From: Eshraghiella sp045124255
Lineage (GTDB): Bacteria; Bacillota; Clostridia; Lachnospirales; Lachnospiraceae
DNA length: 20,709 bases
Reading direction: 5' to 3'
Assembly (NCBI GenBank): GCA_045124255.1
Contig: JBGVLM010000028.1
Span: 1-20,709 of the forward strand
Under the pieces are notes generated by a model. That model searched no databases and was not told the origin of the DNA. It saw nothing but the letters and a program-made list of their open reading frames with translations. Positions 6,685 to 13,872 of the stretch are shown here, piece by piece (position 1 is the stretch's first letter; each line of letters opens with the position of its first letter). Both the position numbers and the translations under genes were made by a program.

Positions 6685-7785
6685 ATGGCAAGAGGCGGAG
6701 GCGGCGGAGGCCGTTCAGGAGGAGGACACAGAAGTGGCGGCGGAAGTCGTTCAAGTTCCAGTCACAGAAGCGGCGGAAGCAGCTTTTCAGGAGGCGGCAG
6801 AAGCAGTTTCTCCGGTGGCGGAAGAGGCTACAGCAGCGGCCCAAGACCGGGAGGACCGGGAGGCCCAAGACCGGGTGGTCCAAGACCGGGAGGACCGGGT
6901 GGATACTATGGACCACATCATGGACCATATCCGGGACCACATCATTACGGACCAAGACCACGACACAGAAGAAGCAGCGGCTGTGGTTCATTGGCAGCAT
7001 TGATAATAGTTATTCTTATTATTACATACGCGTTTGCACGCTCAATTTTTATTTCCAGCTGTAGTATGCTCGGAAGCTGTGTAGGCGGAAGTATGGTTAG
7101 TATCAGCGGAACACAGAGTACTAAGGAAAGAGAGAAATTAGACAGGGATTTGGTTAATTTCAGCAATGAATGGTATACCGATGAACTGGGCTGGATTAGC
7201 TTTGAGAGTGACTTAATCAGCGGAATGGAGCATTTCTATAATAAGACCGGAATTCAGCCATATCTGTACCTTGTGGATTCCAACGGAACAATGGATAATA
7301 ACCAGATGAATGATTTTGCACATAATATGTATGATACACTTTTTAGTGACGAAGGTCACATGCTTGTATGCTATTTCTCATGTGCAAATGACGGACCTTG
7401 GCTTGTTGAGGGCGATTTATATTTGGTTACGGGTCAGGCAACAGAGCTGATTATGGATGATGAGGCTCAGAAGATTTTCTGGAGTACCTATGATTACTAT
7501 TATGAGGATGCAGACCTTAGTATTGAAGAATTCTATGGTAAGACCTTCAGTACAGCCGGCGATAAGATTATGGCAGGACCTATTCCTTGGAGAAATGTAA
7601 TCATTGTAGTTGTGGTAGTAGTTGGTGTAGTTATTGCATTAGTTATATTAGTTAAATGGTGGAAAGCTAGAACCAAACAGAAAAATAAAGAGCAGGAAGA
7701 TCTTGAAAGAATGTTGGATAAACCTTTGGAGACCTTTGGTGACCAGTCACTGAATGATTTGAAGGATAAATATGACGACAAATAA
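6685..7785 (+). CDS. Gly/Pro/His-rich two-span membrane protein with possible TPM-like domain
   Basis: I do not recognise a named family. The 366-residue protein begins with about 98 residues of low complexity: Gly-Ser-Arg repeats (3-50), PGGPRPGG repeats (56-73), then a His/Pro/Tyr stretch (74-95). A hydrophobic span follows (about 103-118), then an extracytoplasmic-looking domain (about 145-300) and a second Val/Ile-rich span (about 304-323). The C-terminal tail (325-366) is charged and cytoplasmic. The middle domain, with FYNKTGIQPYLYLVD (184-198) and DEGHMLVCYFS (222-232), recalls the TPM/YgcG fold of membrane proteins with a glycine-rich segment. That resemblance is tentative, and here the glycine-rich part is at the N terminus rather than the usual C terminus. 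AGGAGG at 6671-6676 supports the start. It lies between an EAL protein and a CLC transporter with short gaps. Confidence 0.75.
   Translation: MARGGGGGGRSGGGHRSGGGSRSSSSHRSGGSSFSGGGRSSFSGGGRGYSSGPRPGGPGGPRPGGPRPGGPGGYYGPHHGPYPGPHHYGPRPRHRRSSGCGSLAALIIVILIITYAFARSIFISSCSMLGSCVGGSMVSISGTQSTKEREKLDRDLVNFSNEWYTDELGWISFESDLISGMEHFYNKTGIQPYLYLVDSNGTMDNNQMNDFAHNMYDTLFSDEGHMLVCYFSCANDGPWLVEGDLYLVTGQATELIMDDEAQKIFWSTYDYYYEDADLSIEEFYGKTFSTAGDKIMAGPIPWRNVIIVVVVVVGVVIALVILVKWWKARTKQKNKEQEDLERMLDKPLETFGDQSLNDLKDKYDDK
6841..6903 (+). repeat. In-frame short tandem repeat (Pro-Gly-Gly-Pro-Arg)
   Basis: The unit CCAAGACCGGGNGGNCC recurs at 6841, 6865 and 6880, interleaved with CCGGGAGGACCGGG units. It encodes the PGGPRP repeats of the membrane protein. 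It is much richer in GC than its surroundings, and such repeats often vary in copy number between strains. Confidence 0.7.
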
Positions 7786-7829
7786 TAAATTTACATGAAT
7801 GAATAAGACAGGCAGAATAGGAGCGCATG

Positions 7830-9107
7830 ATGGCAGAGAATGACAGATTAACCGTGAAGGAAGTATTAATTACAGCAGGTAAAAGGTTTTTGATATTACT
7901 TAAATGGTTGTTGATTGGATTTGCTATAGGACTGATTGTAGGTGCAATAAGTACAGCTTTCTCATTCTGCCTGTCCCATGTTACGGAGCTCAGGGGCAGA
8001 TATCCGTATATTGTTTACGGACTTCCGATTGCAGGACTTGCGATTGTAGGCCTGTATAAGCTTGCATTTAAGGATAAGGATATCGGTACAAATGGTGTTA
8101 TAACATCTATATGGAGTGAGCCGGATGTTCCGGGGAAAATGGCTCCGCTTATATTTATAAGTACGACACTGACACATTTATTCGGCGGTTCTGCCGGACG
8201 AGAAGGTGCGGCTTTACAGTTGGGCGGAAGTCTTGGCTGTTTTTTCGGAAGAATTTTCAAGGTAAATAAATACGACAGAAAAATAATACTTATGTCAGGT
8301 ATGAGTGCGGCTTTTGCAGCATTATTCGGAACTCCGATGGCAGCAGCAGTTTTTGCTCTTGAAGCGGCAACCGTCGGTTCAATGTATCTGGCGTCGCTGC
8401 TTCCGTGTGTTGTGGCGGCGATTGTGGCATGCCAGTTTTCTGCTTCACTTGGGATTTCTCCGGAGAGCTTTCCGGTATCAAATATTCCTGATTTTGGTCC
8501 CGTAAGTGCTCTGAAAATTGTTCTGCTGGCAATTTTAGCCGGATTTGTCAGTATATTGTTCTGCTTTATGATGAAATACGTTAAGGTATATTTGGAAAAA
8601 TGGATTAAAAATCCTTTCCTGCGTGTGTTTGCTGCCGCAGCTCTTTTTCTCCTGATTACCGGAATTATAGGGGGCAACGATTATTACGGAGCCGGAATCC
8701 ATGTAATCGAGAAGGCTGTAATTGACGGCGAGGCAGTACCTTATGCTTTTATACTTAAAATGTTTCTTACTGCTCTTATTTTGGGCGCAGGCTTTAAGGG
8801 CGGAGAGATTGTTCCGTCATTCTATGTTGGGGCAACATTTGGATGTGTGTTCGGACATGTTTTTGGAATTTCACCTGAGTTGTGTGCGGCGATGGGAATG
8901 ACAGCAATGTTCTGCGGTATTACAAACTGTCCGATAACCTCCATGCTGATTAGTTTTGAATTATTTGGTTTTGAATGTGTTCCGTATATTGTTCTTACGG
9001 CAGCTGTAAGTTTTGTGGCGTCAGGTTATTCGGGTATTTATTCGGCACAACGTTTTATGTATTCAAAATACAGTCCAAGATTTAAGGATTCAGATGTAAA
9101 GGGGTGA
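7830..9107 (+). CDS. CLC-family anion channel/transporter
   Basis: The 425-residue protein (counted from ATG 7830) is a multi-span CLC-family membrane protein. The GREG motif (123-126) carries the gating glutamate Glu125. Helix N reads GFKGGEIVPSFYVGATFG (321-338), and the region equivalent to GSGIP reads GTNGVI (86-91). CLC proteins move chloride, or in one clade fluoride, often in exchange for protons. The canonical chloride motifs GSGIP and GxFxP are both altered. GGExxP in helix N is a feature I associate with the fluoride-type CLC clade, but the match is partial, so the ion is uncertain. There is no cytoplasmic CBS domain. AGGAG at 7819-7823 is 6 bases from ATG 7830 and only 3 from the in-frame ATG 7827. 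No fluoride riboswitch is visible in the 41-base gap upstream. Confidence 0.9.
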   Translation: MAENDRLTVKEVLITAGKRFLILLKWLLIGFAIGLIVGAISTAFSFCLSHVTELRGRYPYIVYGLPIAGLAIVGLYKLAFKDKDIGTNGVITSIWSEPDVPGKMAPLIFISTTLTHLFGGSAGREGAALQLGGSLGCFFGRIFKVNKYDRKIILMSGMSAAFAALFGTPMAAAVFALEAATVGSMYLASLLPCVVAAIVACQFSASLGISPESFPVSNIPDFGPVSALKIVLLAILAGFVSILFCFMMKYVKVYLEKWIKNPFLRVFAAAALFLLITGIIGGNDYYGAGIHVIEKAVIDGEAVPYAFILKMFLTALILGAGFKGGEIVPSFYVGATFGCVFGHVFGISPELCAAMGMTAMFCGITNCPITSMLISFELFGFECVPYIVLTAAVSFVASGYSGIYSAQRFMYSKYSPRFKDSDVKG

Positions 9108-9113
9108 GGGTTT

Positions 9114-10409
9114 ATTAAATCTAATAAAAAAAGTTTCAAGCTTTCTTTTTTATTAATGACTATACTTCCTATTATTATTATGGGAATTCTGATTGCCATA
9201 TTTACCGGCGTGGCTTTTAAAATGCTTGTAGAAGAAGAGGTTCAGGATAATATGAAGGATATGGCTTATGTTATTTCAAATACAATGGATAAGCTCTATC
9301 CGGGAGATTATTCGCTTGCCAGGTCGGATAAATATATGGCGGTGCAGAAGGGCGGCGAATATTTAAATCTTAATGAATATTTTGGACATATTAAAGAAGA
9401 TACCCAGATGGATATTACTATTTTCTATGGTGATGTAAGGATGATAACAACGCTTACGGATAATGAGGGTAATTCCATGGAAGGAACCACGGTTAATTAT
9501 GCTATAGAAAAAGCCGTAATAGAGGGAGATGAACCTGCTTTCTATTCAAGTGTTACTGCCGGTTCCAAGGAGTATTATGCTTATTACCTTCCACTGCATA
9601 ATTCAGATGGAAATGTTGTGGGAATGATTGCGATTCTTAAGAGTTCGTATAAGGTTAAGGCACTTATTAAGAAGTCGGTACATCCGGTATTTTTTATTGT
9701 GCTTGCGATTACTGCACTTGCAGGATGTATAAGTTTTGCATATTCACAAAGGATAATTAAATGCTTTGCTTCGGTTAAGAATTATCTGTTGTCAATTAAG
9801 AAGGACAAAAATCCCGGAACATTGGATAATAAGCTTTTATCAAGGGGCGACGAGATTGGCGAGATGGCAAATGCGGCAGTTGACATGCAGCGTGCTATTA
9901 AGAAGCTTACGGAACGTGACGCACTTACCGGAATATATAACAGAAGATACGCAGGAAGAAAACTTGAAAGTATAATGGAAGCTAACCGCAATACAGGAAT
10001 GAATTTTGCAGTAGCAATTTCGGATATAGACTTTTTTAAGAATGTTAATGATACATATGGACATGAGGCCGGCGACGAGGTTCTCATTTACATTTCCGGT
10101 TTAATAAGAAATTATATGCGTGGCAGAGGTTTTGTTGCAAGATGGGGCGGCGAGGAGTTCCTGATTGTTTTTGAAAAAGAGGATATCTGTCAGGCACAAA
10201 AAGAGCTTGAGAAGCTGAGAATTGAAGTAATGAATTCATACGTTTTGTATAATAATACGAAAATAAAGGTTACAATGTCATTTGGAGTGTGTGATGGCAC
10301 AAACGCTAATCTTAATGATATAATCAGATGTGCCGATGAGAGGCTGTATGCTGCAAAGAATGGCGGCAGAAACCGCATTGTCGGTGATGTTGAAAATGAA
10401 ATTAATTAA
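9114..10409 (+). CDS. Membrane sensor diguanylate cyclase (Cache-like + HAMP-like + GGEEF)
   Basis: This enzyme makes c-di-GMP from two GTP. In numbering from ATT 9114 (431 residues), a first membrane span covers about 15-36, an extracytoplasmic single-Cache-like sensor domain about 40-185, and a second span about 191-211. A HAMP-like linker (212-263) leads to a catalytic GGDEF domain (264-425). That domain has RDALTGIYNRR (268-278), SDIDFFKNVNDTYGHEAGD (303-321) and the active-site GGEEF (345-349). The inhibitory RxxD site is RGRG, so product inhibition is probably absent. The first standard start is ATG 9156, but it has no ribosome site and would remove the basic N terminus. AAGGGGTGA ends at 9107, 6 bases before ATT 9114, so I favour an ATT start (KSNKKSFKLSFLL precedes the ATG). 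It starts within 10 bases of the CLC stop. Confidence 0.88.
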   Translation: MKSNKKSFKLSFLLMTILPIIIMGILIAIFTGVAFKMLVEEEVQDNMKDMAYVISNTMDKLYPGDYSLARSDKYMAVQKGGEYLNLNEYFGHIKEDTQMDITIFYGDVRMITTLTDNEGNSMEGTTVNYAIEKAVIEGDEPAFYSSVTAGSKEYYAYYLPLHNSDGNVVGMIAILKSSYKVKALIKKSVHPVFFIVLAITALAGCISFAYSQRIIKCFASVKNYLLSIKKDKNPGTLDNKLLSRGDEIGEMANAAVDMQRAIKKLTERDALTGIYNRRYAGRKLESIMEANRNTGMNFAVAISDIDFFKNVNDTYGHEAGDEVLIYISGLIRNYMRGRGFVARWGGEEFLIVFEKEDICQAQKELEKLRIEVMNSYVLYNNTKIKVTMSFGVCDGTNANLNDIIRCADERLYAAKNGGRNRIVGDVENEIN

Positions 10410-10442
10410 ATTTATATGCCTTCTGGCGGATTGGAGAAAGAA

Positions 10443-11528
10443 ATGAGTAATATTATTTTGACCGGTGACAGACCAACGGGAAGACTTCATGTCGGACATT
10501 ATGCAGGATCCTTAAAGAGAAGAATTGAATTGCAGAATTCCGGCAAATATGATGATATTTATGTAATGATTGCTGATGCACAGGCACTTACCGATAATGC
10601 AGATAAGCCTGAAAAGGTACGTCAGAATATTATTGAGGTTGCATTGGATTACCTGTCCTGCGGTCTTGACCCAAAGATTTCAACACTGTTCATTCAGTCC
10701 ATGGTGCCGGAGCTTACTGAACTTACATTTTATTATTCAAATCTTGTAACACTTGCAAGACTTCAGCGTAATCCTACGGTTAAGAATGAAATTGAGCTTC
10801 GTAAGTTTGAAGGAAGCATACCTGTAGGATTCCTTACCTATCCTATCAGTCAGGCGGCCGATATTACAGCTTTTAAGGCAACCTGCGTTCCTGTCGGAGA
10901 GGACCAGAAGCCGATGCTTGAACAGACCAGAGAAATCGTAAGAAAATTTAATGATGTATACGGTGAGGTTCTTGTTGAACCGGAAATACTTCTTCCTGAT
11001 AATAAGGCATGCCTGCGTCTTCCGGGAATTGACGGAATGGCTAAGATGAGCAAGTCCTTAGGGAACTGTATTTATCTTGCGGATACAGAGGAGGAGGTTC
11101 GTAAGAAGGTAATGTCAATGTTCACGGACCCTAATCATCTTCGCGTTGAGGACCCGGGCAAGGTTGAGGGCAATCCTGTATTTATCTATCTTCAGGCTTT
11201 CAGCAAGCCGGAGCATTTTGCAGAGTTCCTTCCTGAATATGCTAATCTTACAGAGCTTGAGGAGCATTATACACGCGGCGGACTTGGTGATGTTAAGGTT
11301 AAGAAGTTCCTTAACAATGTATTGCAGTCAGAGCTTGCACCAATAAGAGAGAGAAGAAAACAGTGGGAGAAGGATATTCCGGCAGTATATGAGATTCTTA
11401 AGGCAGGAAGCGAGAAGGCTCAGGCTGTTGCAGCAAAGACACTGAAAGAGGTTAAGGAAGCCATGCGAATCAATTATTTTGATGATATGGCACTTATTAA
11501 AGAACAGGCGGAAAAATATAATAACTAA
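10443..11528 (+). CDS. trpS: Tryptophanyl-tRNA synthetase
   Basis: A class I aminoacyl-tRNA synthetase that charges tRNA-Trp. The 361-residue protein has the HIGH-type motif HVGH (16-19) within GDRPTGRLHVGHYAGS, then a typical TrpRS VGEDQKPMLEQTREIVRKFN segment (151-170) and KMSKS (201-205). It is slightly longer than the common 330-345 residues. ATG 10443 is chosen because GGAG at 10433-10436 is 6 bases upstream; an in-frame ATG at 10416 lacks a ribosome site and adds nine residues not typical of the family. It lies 33 bases after the diguanylate cyclase gene, so it probably shares its transcript. There is no room for, and no sign of, a T-box leader directly upstream, which is unusual for a Firmicute trpS. 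A strong terminator follows. Confidence 0.95.
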   Translation: MSNIILTGDRPTGRLHVGHYAGSLKRRIELQNSGKYDDIYVMIADAQALTDNADKPEKVRQNIIEVALDYLSCGLDPKISTLFIQSMVPELTELTFYYSNLVTLARLQRNPTVKNEIELRKFEGSIPVGFLTYPISQAADITAFKATCVPVGEDQKPMLEQTREIVRKFNDVYGEVLVEPEILLPDNKACLRLPGIDGMAKMSKSLGNCIYLADTEEEVRKKVMSMFTDPNHLRVEDPGKVEGNPVFIYLQAFSKPEHFAEFLPEYANLTELEEHYTRGGLGDVKVKKFLNNVLQSELAPIRERRKQWEKDIPAVYEILKAGSEKAQAVAAKTLKEVKEAMRINYFDDMALIKEQAEKYNN

Positions 11529-11534
11529 TAATAA

Positions 11535-11582
11535 AAAAGTATTTCCATAATAGACAATGAGTTTATCCGTGGAAATACTTTT
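11535..11582. terminator. Bidirectional terminator between trpS and the phospholipase gene
   Basis: A 13-bp perfect stem, AAAAGTATTTCCA (11535-11547) with TGGAAATACTTTT (11570-11582), with a 22-base loop. T-rich tails occur on both strands (TTTTATTTTAT after it on plus, TTTTTTATTATTA on minus). It separates convergent genes and ends the long plus-strand run. Confidence 0.82.
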
Positions 11583-11585
11583 ATT

Positions 11586-12542
11586 TTATCGTTTTAACTG
11601 TATACTGCAATCCAGACCGCTTGTATAGGATTTGTTGCCTAGTTTTACGAGTATGGTGTGGGACTTGTCATCACTCAGCTGATATGAGGAGTTGAGAGCG
11701 TCCTGCATAAGCTTCATGTATTCGGCGTATATTGCGGATGCTTTGTCCATTATGTCATAAACAGAGTCAGTAGAACTGTGGCTCTCATCCCATGGATTAT
11801 GCCATTCACTATGCTTCTCATTGCATGGGTCCTCCGAATGAGAAACATCATTAATAAGCAGTGGAGATAAAATATCATATCCGAAAATATAGTGTTCAAT
11901 TCCGTTAATTGCTTTGTATTTGTGCTCTTTGGAATCTGTAAGCAGGGCACATTCAATATAAAAAGTTGTAAGTGCTGTTTTGATAAGCCTTACGGAAATA
12001 TCCGTATTATATGTCTTAAGTATCGCTGTGTGCAGAATTCCGGCAATAACATTTTTCTCATAAGGTGACAAATCAATTCTTGCCGAATGTGAGAAATCGG
12101 CCTGCCTGAGCTTCTTGTATTCCCACAAAAGTTCCCTGTCCATATCCGTTTCAAGTCCGTAATGTCTGCCCATTGTTTTATTGGAGGTTGAGGTACCGAC
12201 GCGTCCGTATACATAAGGGTGCATATTGGTGTCCAGAATATAATGTCCCATAAAACCCTGAATATAGGCACAGGCAATGCCGTATGCCTTTTTGTCGTTG
12301 ATTTTGGCCATGCAGTTAATCATTTCATGGAAAAACTGATTCGTATTCTCCTTATGAAGCTTGTTGCCGATATTAACTCCCTTGCCGACTGTTGCAGGAA
12401 GAAAATAGAAAAAAATATCCGGTCCCTGAAGTCCGATAGAAAAGGGATTGCGGTTGTTTCGTATAATTTCCTTAAGCTGTACGTCATCCAATGCTTTATA
12501 TGATTTAACGCCAAATAAATAATGTGTTACAAAACCCGGCAT
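11586..12542 (-). CDS. Zinc-dependent phospholipase C family protein (PF00882)
   Basis: The 318-residue protein has the hallmarks of the zinc-dependent phospholipase C / S1-P1 nuclease fold as found in short Clostridial proteins: MPGFVTHYLFG at the start (His7), GLQGPDIFFY (37-46, Asp42), IQGFMGHYILDTNMHPYVYG (94-113, with His100, Asp104 and His108), RHYGLETDMD (126-135) and a C-terminal HNPWD (248-252). These His, Asp and Glu residues would bind the zinc ions. It has no signal peptide, so unlike secreted clostridial alpha-toxin it is probably cytoplasmic and its substrate is unknown. AAAGGAG lies about 9 bases before the ATG, and a good promoter is at 12601-12574. The gene stands alone between a terminator and a divergent HAD gene. 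Confidence 0.85.
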   Translation of the reverse strand: MPGFVTHYLFGVKSYKALDDVQLKEIIRNNRNPFSIGLQGPDIFFYFLPATVGKGVNIGNKLHKENTNQFFHEMINCMAKINDKKAYGIACAYIQGFMGHYILDTNMHPYVYGRVGTSTSNKTMGRHYGLETDMDRELLWEYKKLRQADFSHSARIDLSPYEKNVIAGILHTAILKTYNTDISVRLIKTALTTFYIECALLTDSKEHKYKAINGIEHYIFGYDILSPLLINDVSHSEDPCNEKHSEWHNPWDESHSSTDSVYDIMDKASAIYAEYMKLMQDALNSSYQLSDDKSHTILVKLGNKSYTSGLDCSIQLKR

Positions 12543-12573
12543 AATAAAAACTCCTTTGATGCTTTATAGTAAC

Positions 12574-12601
12574 AGTATAACCGAAAAAAATTTTTTGTAA
12601 A
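12574..12601 (-). promoter_or_regulatory. Promoter of the phospholipase family gene
   Basis: On the minus strand TTTACA (complement of 12596-12601), a 16-base A/T-tract spacer and TATACT (complement of 12574-12579). It lies 32 bases from the start codon. The A6T7 spacer should be strongly bent or rigid DNA. Confidence 0.6.
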
Positions 12602-12610
12602 CTGCCGGGG

Positions 12611-12639
12611 TTGAAATTTTCTTGTTCAGATGATAGAAT
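12611..12639 (+). promoter_or_regulatory. Promoter of the HAD phosphatase gene
   Basis: TTGAAA (12611-12616), a 17-base spacer and TAGAAT (12634-12639) with extended -10 TG at 12631-12632. The arrangement is almost the same as the degV promoter at 271-299. It is back to back with the minus-strand promoter at 12574-12601. Confidence 0.65.
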
Positions 12640-12673
12640 TGTGCCCGTGCATTAATTGAATGGAGATGAAAAA

Positions 12674-13483
12674 ATGAAATATAAGGTATTAGCATTTGAT
12701 ATAGACGGAACATTGACCAATTCACAGAAGCAGATTGAGGTAAGTACCAAAAATGCAATCCGCAGGGCAGCAGAGCAGGGCTGTACAATAGCGATAGCTA
12801 CCGGCAGACCTATTCAGGGTGTACGTGAATTTGCCAATGAGCTTAACTTTCAGAAAATAAAAGGCTATGTAATATCACTTAACGGCGGACTTGTAATGTC
12901 CTGGCAGGACGGCAAAATTATTCAGGAGAAAAAGATTCCTGCCGAATTCAACGGTAAAATCTGCGATTTGGCAAAGGAACATGGCGTAACACTTCTTACC
13001 TATGAGGGAGATGATGTTATTACGGAAAAGCCGGAGGATGAGTATGTTCAGTTTGAGACAAGAATTAACAAAATAAAAGCAAGAAAAGTGGATAATCTTA
13101 AGGAATATCTGAATTTTACCGTGCCTAAGTTTATTATGGTGGGAGACGGAGATATTCTTGCAGAGGTTGAGAAGAAGGTAAAGCCTCTGCTTGAAAATGA
13201 TTTGGATGTCTACCGTTCAGAGCCGTTTTTTTTGGAAATTCTGCCGAAGGGAATTAATAAGGCGAATGCCCTTGAAATGCTGTTGAAGGAAGTCGGTGCA
13301 GCAAGGGAAGAATTAATGGCTTTTGGAGACGGCTATAACGATATTTCAATGATTGAATATGCCGGAATGGGCGTGGCGATGGCAAACGGAAATGATTTAA
13401 TTAAAGAGAAGGCTGACTATGTTGCCCCATCAAATGATGAGGGTGGAATTGCCCATGTCCTTGAAAAATTCGTACTGGACTAA
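12674..13483 (+). CDS. Cof-type HAD-IIB sugar-phosphate phosphatase
   Basis: The 269-residue protein is a standard Cof-like haloacid dehalogenase hydrolase, a cytoplasmic magnesium-dependent phosphatase usually active on sugar phosphates or similar small phosphates. Motif I is FDIDGTLTNS (8-17, with nucleophile Asp9 and acid/base Asp11). Motif II is ATGRP (42-46, Thr43). Motif III Lys is in LPKGINK (190-196). Motif IV is GDGYNDISM (218-226). The C2-type cap lies between about 80 and 190. The length is typical. ATG 12674 has GGAG 8 bases upstream; the in-frame TTG at 12656 has no ribosome site. It has its own extended -10 promoter and is followed after 80 bases by a regulator gene with a separate likely promoter. 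The exact substrate cannot be told from sequence. Confidence 0.92.
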   Translation: MKYKVLAFDIDGTLTNSQKQIEVSTKNAIRRAAEQGCTIAIATGRPIQGVREFANELNFQKIKGYVISLNGGLVMSWQDGKIIQEKKIPAEFNGKICDLAKEHGVTLLTYEGDDVITEKPEDEYVQFETRINKIKARKVDNLKEYLNFTVPKFIMVGDGDILAEVEKKVKPLLENDLDVYRSEPFFLEILPKGINKANALEMLLKEVGAAREELMAFGDGYNDISMIEYAGMGVAMANGNDLIKEKADYVAPSNDEGGIAHVLEKFVLD

Positions 13484-13504
13484 CTCACTTTAATGTGTTA
13501 AAAT
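13476..13504 (+). promoter_or_regulatory. Possible promoter of the YerC/YecD regulator gene
   Basis: TGGACT (13476-13481), a 17-base spacer and TAAAAT (13499-13504) with extended -10 TG at 13496-13497. The -35 overlaps the stop codon region of the HAD gene. An inverted repeat (13486-13521) straddles the -10. Confidence 0.4.
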
Positions 13505-13521
13505 CTTAATTAGTTAAAGTG
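13486..13521. promoter_or_regulatory. Inverted repeat straddling the yerC promoter (candidate operator)
   Basis: CACTTTAA (13486-13493) and TTAAAGTG (13514-13521) are perfect 8-base arms with a 20-base centre that contains the likely -10 element. The position fits repression of the downstream TrpR-like gene, possibly by its own product; that is inference. Confidence 0.4.
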
Positions 13522-13563
13522 TAAAAACATCAAAGTATTTTTGAATTTTCAGAGGTGTAATTA

Positions 13564-13872
13564 ATGAGTAAGGAAATAAAAACAGGAACCATTGACCATC
13601 TTTTTGAGGCTGTTTTAAGCTTGAGGAATATGGAAGAATGCTATGCTTTTTTTGAGGATTTGTGCACTGTTAACGAGCTCGTTTCAATGTCACAGCGATA
13701 TGAGGTTGCCAAAATGTTAAGAGAGAATAAGACATACCTTGATATTGCTGCTAAGACCGGAGCAAGTACGGCAACAATAAGCAGAGTTAACAGGTCACTT
13801 AATTACGGATGTGACGGCTATGAAATGGTTTTTAAACGCTTAGAAGCAGAAGATGGTGTATCCAACGAATAG
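13564..13872 (+). CDS. TrpR-related regulator, YerC/YecD family
   Basis: The 102-residue protein matches the YerC/YecD family within the Trp repressor superfamily, in length and sequence: an all-helical N-terminal dimer region (8-45) and a helix-turn-helix, KTYLDIAAKTGASTATISRV (56-75). It is expected to bind DNA as a dimer. Unlike enteric TrpR it is not linked to tryptophan biosynthesis genes, and tryptophan binding should not be assumed, although trpS lies about 2 kb upstream. GAGGTG at 13552-13557 precedes the ATG. Its last codons and stop lie in the 5' arm and loop of its own terminator hairpin. The target genes are unknown; the inverted repeat over its promoter suggests autoregulation. 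Confidence 0.9.
   Translation: MSKEIKTGTIDHLFEAVLSLRNMEECYAFFEDLCTVNELVSMSQRYEVAKMLRENKTYLDIAAKTGASTATISRVNRSLNYGCDGYEMVFKRLEAEDGVSNE

Noticed and set aside
6683..7003. Long open frames on both strands opposite the glycine-rich N terminus
   Set aside because: They result from the repetitive GGA/GGC/CCN composition; the plus-strand frame from 6685 has AGGAGG and sensible membrane topology.
7786..7829. Searched for a fluoride riboswitch upstream of the CLC gene
   Set aside because: The gap is about 41 bases and lacks the conserved GATGG and pseudoknot pattern.
8015..8677. 220-codon minus-strand open frame inside the CLC gene
   Set aside because: It is a shadow of a membrane protein gene; it has no recognisable domain or ribosome site.
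10416..13872. Functional link between trpS and the TrpR-like YerC gene
   Set aside because: They are separated by a terminator, a minus-strand gene and a HAD gene; no tryptophan biosynthesis genes or attenuator are present.
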